From positions 1 to 34,143 of the forward strand of contig REGF01000003.1 of the NCBI GenBank assembly GCA_003702465.1: DNA of 34,143 bases, in the 5' to 3' direction. This DNA is from Candidatus Nitrosomarinus sp. Its GTDB lineage: Archaea; Thermoproteota; Nitrososphaeria; Nitrososphaerales; Nitrosopumilaceae. Shown here one piece after another: positions 24,970 to 32,798 of this stretch. A program made the position numbers and the translations under genes. The first letter of the stretch is position 1, and each line of letters opens with the position of its first letter. The notes below the pieces were generated by a model. The model worked only from the letters and a program-made list of their open reading frames with translations, ran no database searches and was not told where the DNA came from.

Positions 24970-26703
24970 TTATTCGTCGCCTTCTCCACGACCTAAATCA
25001 CCTAATCCATATTCATCAATTACTTTATTTCTAAATTCATCTTTTTCATCAATTTCTATTTGTTCTTTCTTCTCATCTCCTTGATACACTGTTCTAATTG
25101 GCCATGGAATTCTAATATCATATCTCTTAAATTCTTCATACATTATCATTCTTAGATCAGTTTTAGTCTTAAATTGTGATCCATAGTCTTTTACGTATAA
25201 CCACATTGAAAAATCCAATGCAGAATCATTGAATTGATTAAATCGTACAACTGGTTGAGATATGTCTACATGTAAATCCTTATCACAACCGCAACTTGAT
25301 TTATTTTCATCTAAATATGGACATCTGTTTTGTCTAACAAGATGTCTTCCTTTGGCATCTCTGATTTCAACCATGCCTCGTTTTCCAATTTTTACTAAGA
25401 TTGCTGCAACCTGTTTTGGGTCATTAAGATAGGAAACACCAACTGTTACTACTGCTGGAACAAGCTTGTTTTCTTTTGTGTAATTGATAATTTGTGCTGT
25501 AACCAATTGTCTTGTAGGAATAATTGCTACTGATTCATGTAGTGCATCTCTAACATATGTAACTCTAGGCGTAATTTTATGAACAATTCCATTATATCCT
25601 GATTCTAATTGAACTCTTTCTCCTTCTTTGAAAATATTGTCTTTTCTAATCATCAAATATGCAAAATAATTTTGCATTGTTTCTTGAAGAGCTAAACCAA
25701 TACCAATTGCAAGTCCACCTGTTGCAGTTGCTAATACAAATAAATCAACTCCCCACCATGATACAACTCCCAAAATTGTTGCAACAAAAATCCCTACAGG
25801 TAAAATTTGTTTGAATGATTTTGGAATACCTTCCCTTTTTTTACGTGCATAACCTGGTGGTCTGGAACTTGGAATTAATGGTTCAAAACCGTTTATTCTT
25901 TTTTCTTCTCTCCAAATATCTATTGGAAATATTTCATCTGGTTTTGCCCCCGGCTTTAATTTTCTTCCTGATTGATTACTGCCTGTAATACAATTGTTGA
26001 AATATTTCAAATATTTTGCCCTTTCAGATTCTTTCCACTGTTCAAAAGGATTACTAACTAATTTTTCATAACTTCCAATGGGATTACCTTTTGAATTACG
26101 ATATTGTTCTAATTGAACAATGCCCTCTTTAGTTTTACATAAATTTTTGAATTCTTCCTCTGTAAAATCTTCTGGAGTAATTGTTGGAGGAATCCATTTG
26201 TATAATTTATGGAAAAGATTATCGTCATCAGAAAATCCTTGCATATCATACCATGCATCAAAATCTTGTTTTTCAAGAATTGATTTATCTCGTTTTGTAA
26301 GCATTATTGGAATCAAATGAGAAATTGTATATCCCACAACTAAAATATTAAAAGTATTAAGGATTTTAGCAAAAGTTTCTTCAGCACTAAGTTCCATTGT
26401 AATTGAATTAGAATCATTTTCAAATAATTCTGAAGTTTGAATATATGCATTAGTAGAAGAAATTAACGCAATTGCAAAAAACGGTAATACCGCATTTTGT
26501 ACAAATCTTGATAAATGTGGTTTAGTGTAAAATATTTTTTTTGATTTAATTAATGATGAAAATTTTCTATATGCAGCAGAAATTGCAATTATCCCAATTA
26601 TCATTATGATGAAAGCTAATTGAAGTGATTCAGATGAAGCTAATAGTTGAGAAACAGTTTCAAATTCTCCAACAGAAATTTGTGAAATATCTCCTTCGCT
26701 CAT
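24970..26703 (-). CDS. MscS-family mechanosensitive channel with a cysteine cluster
   Basis: This 577-residue membrane protein has hydrophobic segments at about 28-45, 67-88 and 110-134, a large soluble loop, then the MscS core: two membrane segments (about 295-345) that include the pore-like LATATGGLAIGIGLALQETM and the beta-domain (VQLESGYNGIVHKITPR, then PTRQLVTAQIINYT). Most MscS proteins are about 280-350 residues; here the N-terminal part and loop are long. The cytoplasmic domain has an insertion with C461, C471, C473 and H478, which resembles a metal site. A TATAC-type box near 26726 on the minus strand gives a leaderless start. It is divergent from the radical SAM gene. Confidence 0.85.
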   Translation of the reverse strand: MSEGDISQISVGEFETVSQLLASSESLQLAFIIMIIGIIAISAAYRKFSSLIKSKKIFYTKPHLSRFVQNAVLPFFAIALISSTNAYIQTSELFENDSNSITMELSAEETFAKILNTFNILVVGYTISHLIPIMLTKRDKSILEKQDFDAWYDMQGFSDDDNLFHKLYKWIPPTITPEDFTEEEFKNLCKTKEGIVQLEQYRNSKGNPIGSYEKLVSNPFEQWKESERAKYLKYFNNCITGSNQSGRKLKPGAKPDEIFPIDIWREEKRINGFEPLIPSSRPPGYARKKREGIPKSFKQILPVGIFVATILGVVSWWGVDLFVLATATGGLAIGIGLALQETMQNYFAYLMIRKDNIFKEGERVQLESGYNGIVHKITPRVTYVRDALHESVAIIPTRQLVTAQIINYTKENKLVPAVVTVGVSYLNDPKQVAAILVKIGKRGMVEIRDAKGRHLVRQNRCPYLDENKSSCGCDKDLHVDISQPVVRFNQFNDSALDFSMWLYVKDYGSQFKTKTDLRMIMYEEFKRYDIRIPWPIRTVYQGDEKKEQIEIDEKDEFRNKVIDEYGLGDLGRGEGDE

Positions 26704-26842
26704 AATTTATCTTCTAACTGTGTATAATTTTCTGGAATTAAATGTTAATCTGTTAAAATTCTATAGAAAATTAATGCTAATTGAATACTTTGTGCCTAAA
26801 ATTGTTGCAACATTTAACAAGGGTTACAGTACTAATTTCTAA
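26704..26842. promoter_or_regulatory. divergent promoter region with TGTTGCAACA palindrome
   Basis: This region separates the MscS and radical SAM genes. TGTTGCAACA (26803-26812) is a perfect 10-base palindrome, 31 bases before the ATG at 26843, next to an ATTTAACA-like box. It may be an operator for the radical SAM/glutamine synthetase unit. Confidence 0.4.
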
Positions 26843-28189
26843 ATGACCTATCAAAAATCAGTATGGGATGATGCCCCATCGATGAAATCTTATACATTAT
26901 CAAATTTTAGACAACTTCCACAAATTCAGCAACTTTCTGAAGAAAAACAATTTGAAATGGAAGTTGTGGGAAATGTTTTACCATTTAAAGCAAATAATTA
27001 TGTAATTGAACAATTAATTGATTGGAATAATATACCAAAAGATCCAATTTTTGTTCTAACATTTCCTCAAAAAGGAATGTTAAAACCTCAACATTATGAT
27101 CAAATGGCTACAGCATTAAAGAACAATGCTGATAAAAAAGAAATTGCAAATATTGCAAATGAAATTCGTTTACAATTAAATCCACACCCAGCAGGTCAAA
27201 TGGAACTTAATGTTCCAACATTACAAGATGGAACTAAATTATATGGAATGCAACATAAATACAAAGAAACTTGTTTGTTTTTCCCTAGTCAAAGTCAAAC
27301 TTGTCATGCATATTGTAGTTTTTGTTTTAGATGGCCTCAATTTGTTGGAATGGACGAAATGAAATTTGCAATGCAAGAAGGCGAACAACTAGTTCAATAC
27401 GTTAGAGAACATCCAGAAATCACAGATGTATTGTTTACTGGTGGAGATCCAATGATCATGAAAGCAAAAATCTTTTCCAAGTATGTTGATGCAATAATTG
27501 ATGCAAATCTCCCAAATCTTAAAACTATTAGAATTGGAACAAAAGCACTTTCTTATTGGCCTTACAAATTTTTGACAGATTCAGATTCTCAAGAAATGCT
27601 AGAAGTTTTTAAAAAAATTACTGACAGTGGCTTACACCTTGCATTTATGGCTCATTTCAATCATCTAAATGAATTATCTACATCTGCAGTCAAAGATGCA
27701 ATTAAAGAAGTTAGAAAAACAGGTGCACAAATTAGAACTCAGTCACCTCTCTTAACACATATCAATGATGATGCTGAAATGTGGGCAAAAATGTGGACAA
27801 AACAAGTTGAATTAGGTTGTATTCCGTATTACATGTTTGTGGTTAGAGATACAGGTGCTCAACACTATTTTGGAATTTCTTTAGTTAAAGCACATGAAAT
27901 CTTTAGGAAAGCATATTCTTCAGTTAGTGGAATAGCTCGAACTGTTAGAGGACCAAGTATGTCTGCAACGCCTGGCAAAGTCCATGTAATGGGAACTACA
28001 AACATCAATAATCAAAAAGCACTGGTTTTGAGATTTATTCAAGGTCGAAATCCTGATTGGGTAGATATACCATTTTTTGCAAAATATGATGAAAATGCAA
28101 TTTGGTTAGATGATTTAAAACCCATATCCGGTGAAAAGTTCTTCTTTGAGGAAGAAATGTTGGAATTTAAGAAAAGTAAACTAAATTGA
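26843..28189 (+). CDS. lysine 2,3-aminomutase-like radical SAM protein
   Basis: This 448-residue protein has the radical SAM motif CHAYCSFCFRWP with C154, C158 and C161 (C-x3-C-x2-C), which holds the 4Fe-4S cluster. The following FTGGDPMI (198-205) is the SAM-binding GGDP. The N-terminal region VLPFKANNYVIEQLIDW and DPIF resembles the KamA family. A GPSMSATPGKVHVMG segment near residue 380 resembles the PLP lysine loop in KamA enzymes (P-G-x-x-K), with a shorter glycine run. So a PLP-dependent aminomutase is likely, though the residues around the cluster differ from the usual CxxYCRHC-R-R pattern. The substrate could be lysine, glutamate or a protein residue. It is 86 bases before a second glutamine synthetase. 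Confidence 0.85.
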   Translation: MTYQKSVWDDAPSMKSYTLSNFRQLPQIQQLSEEKQFEMEVVGNVLPFKANNYVIEQLIDWNNIPKDPIFVLTFPQKGMLKPQHYDQMATALKNNADKKEIANIANEIRLQLNPHPAGQMELNVPTLQDGTKLYGMQHKYKETCLFFPSQSQTCHAYCSFCFRWPQFVGMDEMKFAMQEGEQLVQYVREHPEITDVLFTGGDPMIMKAKIFSKYVDAIIDANLPNLKTIRIGTKALSYWPYKFLTDSDSQEMLEVFKKITDSGLHLAFMAHFNHLNELSTSAVKDAIKEVRKTGAQIRTQSPLLTHINDDAEMWAKMWTKQVELGCIPYYMFVVRDTGAQHYFGISLVKAHEIFRKAYSSVSGIARTVRGPSMSATPGKVHVMGTTNINNQKALVLRFIQGRNPDWVDIPFFAKYDENAIWLDDLKPISGEKFFFEEEMLEFKKSKLN

Positions 28190-28275
28190 GCATTTTATCC
28201 TAAAATTTACCTGACTTTATTGACAATTCTATCTTACTAGATAAGATTAGTAAAATAATTTGTAAAATTTAGTGA

Positions 28276-29721
28276 TTGAATTCTACACAAGTTCTACAAA
28301 CTATTAAAGATGAAAACATATCTTTTATCGATTTTTGGTTTGTTGATATTTTTGGTGAACTCCATAATGTCGGTATGCCGAGTTATGCAATTGATGAAAA
28401 TAGTTTCGTAAATGGTCTTGAAAAACTAGACGCTAGTTCAATTGTTGGATTCAAATCTGTAAATAATTCTGATATGATTTTAATGCCAGATCCAAATTCA
28501 TTCAAAATTTTACCTAGTGATTATGATCCAGGTCATAGAAAAAATGCAAGAATTTTTTGTGATCTATATGATGGTAGTACAAATAAAGAATCACGTTACA
28601 ATAGAGATTCTAGAGGAATTGCACATAAAGCAACTGAAAAACTTTCAGAATTTGGATTTACTCATACGAATTGGGGTCCTGAAATAGAATTTTTTGTTTT
28701 TGATTCAATTAGTGTTTATCCTTCACCATATGCTGCAACTCATTCAGGTGGTGGTTCAGGTTATTCGATCGAATCAAAAGAATCACCATGGGCAAAAGGA
28801 AATGTAAGTACTGCAATTGATATCAAAGAAGGATATTATCCATCACAACCAAAAGATACACTTGAGGGATTTAGAAAAGATGTTTGTGATGATTTGTATA
28901 ATTATTTTGGAATTAAAATTGAAGCTGAACATCATGAAGTAGCAACCTCAGGGCAATGTGAAATCAATTTAGTTTATGATGAAATGATTGGAATGGCAGA
29001 TAATGTAATTGCAGTAAAAAATTTAGTTAAAGTCAAAGCTAAACGAAAAAATAAAGTTGCAACTTTTATGCCAAAACCAATTTTTGGTGATAATGCATCA
29101 GCTATGCACACACATCAGAGTTTATGGAAAGATGAAACTAATGTCATGTATGATCATGATGATAATGTTGCTCAAATGAGTCAAACTGGAAGATATTATA
29201 TCGGTGGAATACTAAGTCATGCTTCTGCACTATGTGCAATTTCAAATCCTACCACTAATTCTTACAAGCGACTTGTTCCAGGATTTGAAGCACCAGTTAA
29301 CGTTTGTTGGGGATTAGCAAATCGTTCAACAGCAATTAGAGTTCCAATGTATAACAGAAATCAGGAAAAAAGTAAAAGAATTGAATATCGTGTACCAGAT
29401 CCTACTGCTAATATCTATCTTTTAGAAGCTGCATTACTTTTAGCAGGATTAGATGGAATTAAAAATAAAATTGATCCTGGTGATCCTATTGAAGAAAATG
29501 TTTACAAACTTTCAACAGAAAAGAAAAGAGAATATAACATTGGTTCTTTGCCTGTATCATTGAAAGGTTCATTAGATTCTCTTGCTAGTGATTCCAAATT
29601 TTTAGAACAGATATTTACAAAAGACTTCCTTGACACTTACACTGAATTGAAATACAAAGAATATACTGCATTTGCACAAACTCCTACTGCATGGGAAGTT
29701 TCTATGTATGCAGATGCATAA
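28276..29721 (+). CDS. glnA: glutamine synthetase type I, copy 2
   Basis: This 481-residue homologue of the copy at 13126-14556 starts at TTG 28276; the codon before it is a stop and the next Met is 33 codons in, so the TTG is required to keep the beta-grasp domain. Conserved motifs are WGPEIEFFVFD, GQCEINLVYD, DNASAMHTHQSLW, RLVPGFEAPVN, NRSTAIRVP and EYRVPDPTANIY. At the position of the bacterial adenylylation Tyr it reads NVYKLS, so a Tyr is retained there, unlike copy 1 (DIFKM). The C-terminus differs from copy 1. The distance to the aminomutase gene (86 bases) permits one unit or its own promoter. It may be a true glutamine synthetase or a related ligase. Confidence 0.93.
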   Translation: MNSTQVLQTIKDENISFIDFWFVDIFGELHNVGMPSYAIDENSFVNGLEKLDASSIVGFKSVNNSDMILMPDPNSFKILPSDYDPGHRKNARIFCDLYDGSTNKESRYNRDSRGIAHKATEKLSEFGFTHTNWGPEIEFFVFDSISVYPSPYAATHSGGGSGYSIESKESPWAKGNVSTAIDIKEGYYPSQPKDTLEGFRKDVCDDLYNYFGIKIEAEHHEVATSGQCEINLVYDEMIGMADNVIAVKNLVKVKAKRKNKVATFMPKPIFGDNASAMHTHQSLWKDETNVMYDHDDNVAQMSQTGRYYIGGILSHASALCAISNPTTNSYKRLVPGFEAPVNVCWGLANRSTAIRVPMYNRNQEKSKRIEYRVPDPTANIYLLEAALLLAGLDGIKNKIDPGDPIEENVYKLSTEKKREYNIGSLPVSLKGSLDSLASDSKFLEQIFTKDFLDTYTELKYKEYTAFAQTPTAWEVSMYADA

Positions 29722-29745
29722 CTGGTACAAATATCAAAAATAACA

Positions 29746-29756
29746 CTTTTAAAATT
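29746..29756 (+). promoter_or_regulatory. TATA-like box for the 29776 gene
   Basis: TTTTAAAATTT is centred about 25 bases before the ATG at 29776 and predicts a leaderless transcript. Confidence 0.5.
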
Positions 29757-29775
29757 TGAATTAAATTTTTTTATT

Positions 29776-30453
29776 ATGAATTACAAACTTTTCTTTCTTT
29801 CATTATTATTGATTCCTAGTTTTACTGGAATTGTATATGGACATACTGTTGATGGAATAGGAGATTACCGTATAGAAATTGGTTGGATGAATGAACCAGT
29901 TGTTTCTGGAGAAACAAATGCTCTTGAATTGTATGTGAGTCCACTTACTGCATGTCCAGATATCCCTACTCTCTTAGAATGTGCAAATTCTCAAGAATTT
30001 GAAAATGGTATTGATGGATTAAGAAAAATGCTTAAAGTTCAATTTGTTTATGATAAAACAGAAACAATTACTCTTCCATTAACTGCAGATCATGATGTGC
30101 CAGGAAAATATTATGCTTTCATTACGCCTACAATTTCTGGATATTATCAAGCAAATCTTATTGGAAAAATTTTAGAAACTCCTGTGAATTTATCACTGCA
30201 TCCACCACCAATTGCAGAAAGATCATATATTGAATTTCCTCAATCAGCAGACTTGGCTTTAACAGAAGTTATTGATGATAATTCAAAACTTGAACAAAAA
30301 ATTGAAACTTTAGAAAATACTATAAAAAATCTAGAAACCTCTAATAATCAATTGAAAGATCAAATTGATGGATATTTTGTAATGGTACTGCCAATAGGAA
30401 TTATTGGAATAATTATTGCTATAATTGCTTTAATTAAAACACGAAGAAGTTAA
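29776..30453 (+). CDS. exported protein with C-terminal membrane anchor
   Basis: This 225-residue protein has a signal peptide (about 1-22, FFLSLLLIPSFTGIVYGHTV) and a C-terminal membrane helix (about 200-220, MVLPIGIIGIIIAIIALIK) with basic tail RRS. Between them is a beta-rich domain (about 23-150) that starts at GDYRIEIGWMNEPVVSGETN, similar in feel to CopC/immunoglobulin-like folds, then a coiled coil (about 170-200, LEQKIETLENTIKNLETSNN). Cysteines at TACPDIPTLLEC may form a disulfide. A role at the cell surface, possibly in metal or ligand binding, is inference. A GH...(HTVDG) after the signal could be the mature N-terminal His. It is followed by T-rich sequence. Confidence 0.75.
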   Translation: MNYKLFFLSLLLIPSFTGIVYGHTVDGIGDYRIEIGWMNEPVVSGETNALELYVSPLTACPDIPTLLECANSQEFENGIDGLRKMLKVQFVYDKTETITLPLTADHDVPGKYYAFITPTISGYYQANLIGKILETPVNLSLHPPPIAERSYIEFPQSADLALTEVIDDNSKLEQKIETLENTIKNLETSNNQLKDQIDGYFVMVLPIGIIGIIIAIIALIKTRRS

Positions 30454-30475
30454 TTTTTTAGTATTTTTTATTAAA
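30454..30475 (+). terminator. T-rich tract, possible terminator
   Basis: Two runs of six T separated by a few bases (TTTTTTAGTATTTTTTATT) follow the stop codon of the surface protein gene directly. It fits archaeal T-tract termination. Confidence 0.45.
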
Positions 30476-30557
30476 TTTCCAAATCATTGATATTCTGTAA
30501 TTTAATAAACTACAAGTATAGGAAAATGATTACAGATCCTAACTAGGTTGATAAAAA

Positions 30558-31706
30558 ATGGTAGAATCTAATTATGATATTTTAGGTATTGTAGAAGGAA
30601 CTACTGAAAAAGAGATTAGAGATGCATTTAGAAGATTAGCTTTACAATTCCACTCAGATCGAGGTGGAGAAAATGAACAATTTATAAAAATCAAACAAGC
30701 ATACGACGATCTAAAAATTGGAAAAAAATATCCTGATACAGATATTGAAAAAATCAAAAATTCAAAGGTTTATTCTGATGAAAGTGAAGAAGACGTTAGA
30801 AGAAAAAATCAGATTTTAGGTCAAGAATTATCAAAAGAAATGCAAACTGCTGAAGAATGGGCATCTGCTTTAAATCGTTCAAATATTACAGGTACTAGAT
30901 TATTTGGTTCAAAAACTCTTGGTGAAATTGAATTAGAAAGAAAAGCAACAGGTACATTATCTATTAAAGGTAATTTTATGGCTGGAAGTTTAACTTACGA
31001 TGGACCAATAATTATGCAAGGAAGTATTACTAGCCCCTCCTGGACTCAAGAATACAAAACTAATATTCACTTAACAAAAGGTGATTTCAAATTCATTGAT
31101 CCTTTAGAAAATAAATACAAAATTGATAATGGAGCACAAATTATTGTAGATAATGGAAATGCTGTTGTAGGTAATATTTATGGTAGAAAATTTAGAGTTG
31201 AAGATAAAGAAGGTAGAGTAGGAGTTTTTAAAATTCAAGAACATAGAACAAGTGTCTCAGCATTAAACGGTAAAATTGTTGCCGAAAATATTGTTGATAC
31301 TGTATCTTTAGATGCAGATTCAATTATTGTTTTAAATGTTGAAGAAGATGCAATACTTTCTGCACGAGAGATTTTGTTTTATGGTAGTAAGTTAACTTAT
31401 GATTGTGTAATTAAATTAAAACAAAATGGATCAATTAGATTTTTTGAAACTTTTTCCATCCAAGGATTAAGTGGAGATGCAATAATTGAATTAGAAAATG
31501 GTAAAAAAATTAGATTATTTGATCTTAAAACTAAAAAAATTAAAGACTTAGCTGATGAATTTGTTCCTCATAAAGAAAATTACAACAAAGATGCTACTAT
31601 GGTAGGAAATGGGTTTACAATTACTTATGATATGTTGAATAATCTATCTAAGAAACCAACTAAAAAATCAAATTGGAAATCTAAATTCAAATTTTCAAAA
31701 GATTAA
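30558..31706 (+). CDS. J-domain protein with beta-rich C-terminal region
   Basis: The 382-residue protein starts with a J domain (about 4-55: NYDILGIVEGTTEKEIRDAF, then RRLALQFHSDRGGENEQFIK, KQAYDDL). The HPD motif that stimulates Hsp70 ATPase reads HSD (32-34). After a charged linker (about 60-105) comes a long region of short beta strands with glycines (about 130-340: ATGTLSIKGNFMAGSLTYDG; KIDNGAQIIVDNGNAVVGN; SVSALNGKIVAENI; VSLDADSIIVLNV), which looks like a beta-helix or bactofilin-like stack. It is not a DnaJ with zinc or CTD domains. A short AGGTTGAT 6-13 bases before the ATG is a possible ribosome-binding site. No DnaK gene is in the window. Confidence 0.8.
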   Translation: MVESNYDILGIVEGTTEKEIRDAFRRLALQFHSDRGGENEQFIKIKQAYDDLKIGKKYPDTDIEKIKNSKVYSDESEEDVRRKNQILGQELSKEMQTAEEWASALNRSNITGTRLFGSKTLGEIELERKATGTLSIKGNFMAGSLTYDGPIIMQGSITSPSWTQEYKTNIHLTKGDFKFIDPLENKYKIDNGAQIIVDNGNAVVGNIYGRKFRVEDKEGRVGVFKIQEHRTSVSALNGKIVAENIVDTVSLDADSIIVLNVEEDAILSAREILFYGSKLTYDCVIKLKQNGSIRFFETFSIQGLSGDAIIELENGKKIRLFDLKTKKIKDLADEFVPHKENYNKDATMVGNGFTITYDMLNNLSKKPTKKSNWKSKFKFSKD

Positions 31707-31770
31707 AGAATTGAAAATAAGTTGACTTAATTAAAAATAATAAAAAGAAATTAAAAATTGTAGAACTAAT

Positions 31771-32070
31771 CTAATCGATTAATTCAGTCCAACCTTTGAC
31801 GAAGACTGAGTTCTTGTAGAGTGGAACTGGTTGTCCAACTGTAAAGTCCATTGGTCTCATCCAAAAGATTGCTTTTGTTGGGCATACACCGATGCATGCA
31901 CCATCAGAAATACATCTTTCTGGGTAGAAGACAAATGCTTTACCTCTCTTCCAGCCTTCAACTGGTTTTACTCTAAGGACATCAGGACCAAGTGTTGTAC
32001 AGATTTCTACACAGAGTGCACATCCGATACACATTTGTTCACTTATGTCTGGAATAATTCCTACTGGCAT
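31771..32070 (-). CDS. dicluster ferredoxin with an Asp at one ligand position
   Basis: The protein is 99 residues from the ATG at 32070; a TTG four codons upstream (32082) is possible but falls close to the likely transcription start. The first motif is CIGCALCVEIC (C14, C17, C20, C24). The second is CISDGACIGVCP (C53, D56, C59, C63), in which the second Cys of a normal CxxCxxCxxxCP is Asp. Sulfolobus-type 7Fe ferredoxins have a similar CIADGxC motif that holds a 3Fe-4S cluster, so this is probably one 4Fe-4S and one 3Fe-4S or Asp-ligated cluster. It is a small soluble electron carrier. Partners are not evident nearby. Confidence 0.9.
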   Translation of the reverse strand: MPVGIIPDISEQMCIGCALCVEICTTLGPDVLRVKPVEGWKRGKAFVFYPERCISDGACIGVCPTKAIFWMRPMDFTVGQPVPLYKNSVFVKGWTELID

Positions 32071-32094
32071 AACAAAATTCAATCGAGATTCGTG

Positions 32095-32107
32095 CTTAAT
32101 ATAATTT
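32095..32107 (-). promoter_or_regulatory. TATA-like box of the ferredoxin gene
   Basis: On the minus strand AAATTATATTAAG (32107 to 32095) is centred about 31 bases upstream of the ATG at 32070, giving a leader of about five bases. It lies 18 bases downstream on the minus strand from a tandem 13-base repeat. Confidence 0.55.
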
Positions 32108-32124
32108 ACCTAGATTTTTTGAGC

Positions 32125-32157
32125 TATAACGGCGTTTCAAATTTTATAACGGCGTTT
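32125..32157. repeat. tandem direct repeat TATAACGGCGTTT, two copies 20 bases apart
   Basis: The 13 bases TATAACGGCGTTT occur at 32125-32137 and 32145-32157, with a start-to-start distance of 20 bases, about two helical turns. Each copy contains AACGGCGTT, a near-palindrome (AACG/CGTT around one G). The pair sits upstream of the ferredoxin TATA box and just past the end of the RecA-fold gene. It has the layout of a regulator-binding array for the ferredoxin promoter. Confidence 0.7.
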
Positions 32158-32160
32158 GAA

Positions 32161-32775
32161 TTAGATCGCTTGATTTTGTTCTTTTGATTTATTCTGATCG
32201 TTATCAATAATTCTGATCGTTAGATTATTTTCAATTTTTTTTAGATAGTAAACGTTTGTTTCAGATAATTTCATTATGTGTTTACCTCCAGGAGACAAAA
32301 TCCATTCAAAACTATCATTTTTTTTTGCCATTCCAGTAACCACTATAGAACAATCACTTTGTTTACCTAATGCTGAAAGTAACATTAAACATGAATTAAC
32401 AAATCTCGCAGATTCTAAATCATCAAAAAGATTGTAAATTCCATTAAATGAATCAATAATAATCAAAAATTCTTTTTCTGAAATTTTACAAATAATATCT
32501 GATAATCTTTCTTTCCAATCAAGCTTATTTGGTCTAAAAATCATCAAATTTTCTTTTTGTTCAATCATTTTTGATTCAATATATCCTGAATATAACAAAT
32601 CCATGTCTACAAAAATAATTGGATTTTTTTCAGAAATAATTATTTTATTTAAAAATTCTATTTTATGAAATGAATTTGAACACAAAACTAGGCTGGGTAC
32701 ATTTTTTTTAAATTCATTTTGGAAATATTCTAGATTATCATTTAGATTTATCTCAGGATTTTTATCCAACAACAA
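32161..32775 (-). CDS. RecA/RadB/KaiC-fold protein without a Walker A motif
   Basis: The protein of about 204 residues starts at one of three consecutive TTG codons (32775, 32772 or 32769); there is no Met before residue 58. The pattern of RecA-fold strands is visible: VPSLVLCSNSFHKIEFLNKI (where a GxxGxGKT loop should be), PIIFVDMDLLYSGYIES, a Walker B-like FLIIIDSFNGIYNLF (103-117), then SCLMLLSALGKQSDCSIVVT and a last strand set HIMKLSETNVYYLKKIENN. The P-loop is absent, so ATP hydrolysis is unlikely. It may be an inactive RadB/RadA-type paralogue that regulates recombination or another RecA-fold partner. This is inference from fold. Confidence 0.65.
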   Translation of the reverse strand: MLLDKNPEINLNDNLEYFQNEFKKNVPSLVLCSNSFHKIEFLNKIIISEKNPIIFVDMDLLYSGYIESKMIEQKENLMIFRPNKLDWKERLSDIICKISEKEFLIIIDSFNGIYNLFDDLESARFVNSCLMLLSALGKQSDCSIVVTGMAKKNDSFEWILSPGGKHIMKLSETNVYYLKKIENNLTIRIIDNDQNKSKEQNQAI

Positions 32776-32798
32776 AGTAGGATTTTACAGATATAATA

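Noticed and set aside
28276..29721. GS copy 2 as an inactive glutamine synthetase because of SAMH instead of SGMH
   Set aside because: The ATP-site signature tolerates Ala at these positions, and the metal-binding Glu and Arg motifs are all intact.
31831..32187. Plus-strand open frame with many Cys and Trp
   Set aside because: It is antisense to the ferredoxin gene, whose cluster motifs are clear; the Cys/Trp content is a by-product.
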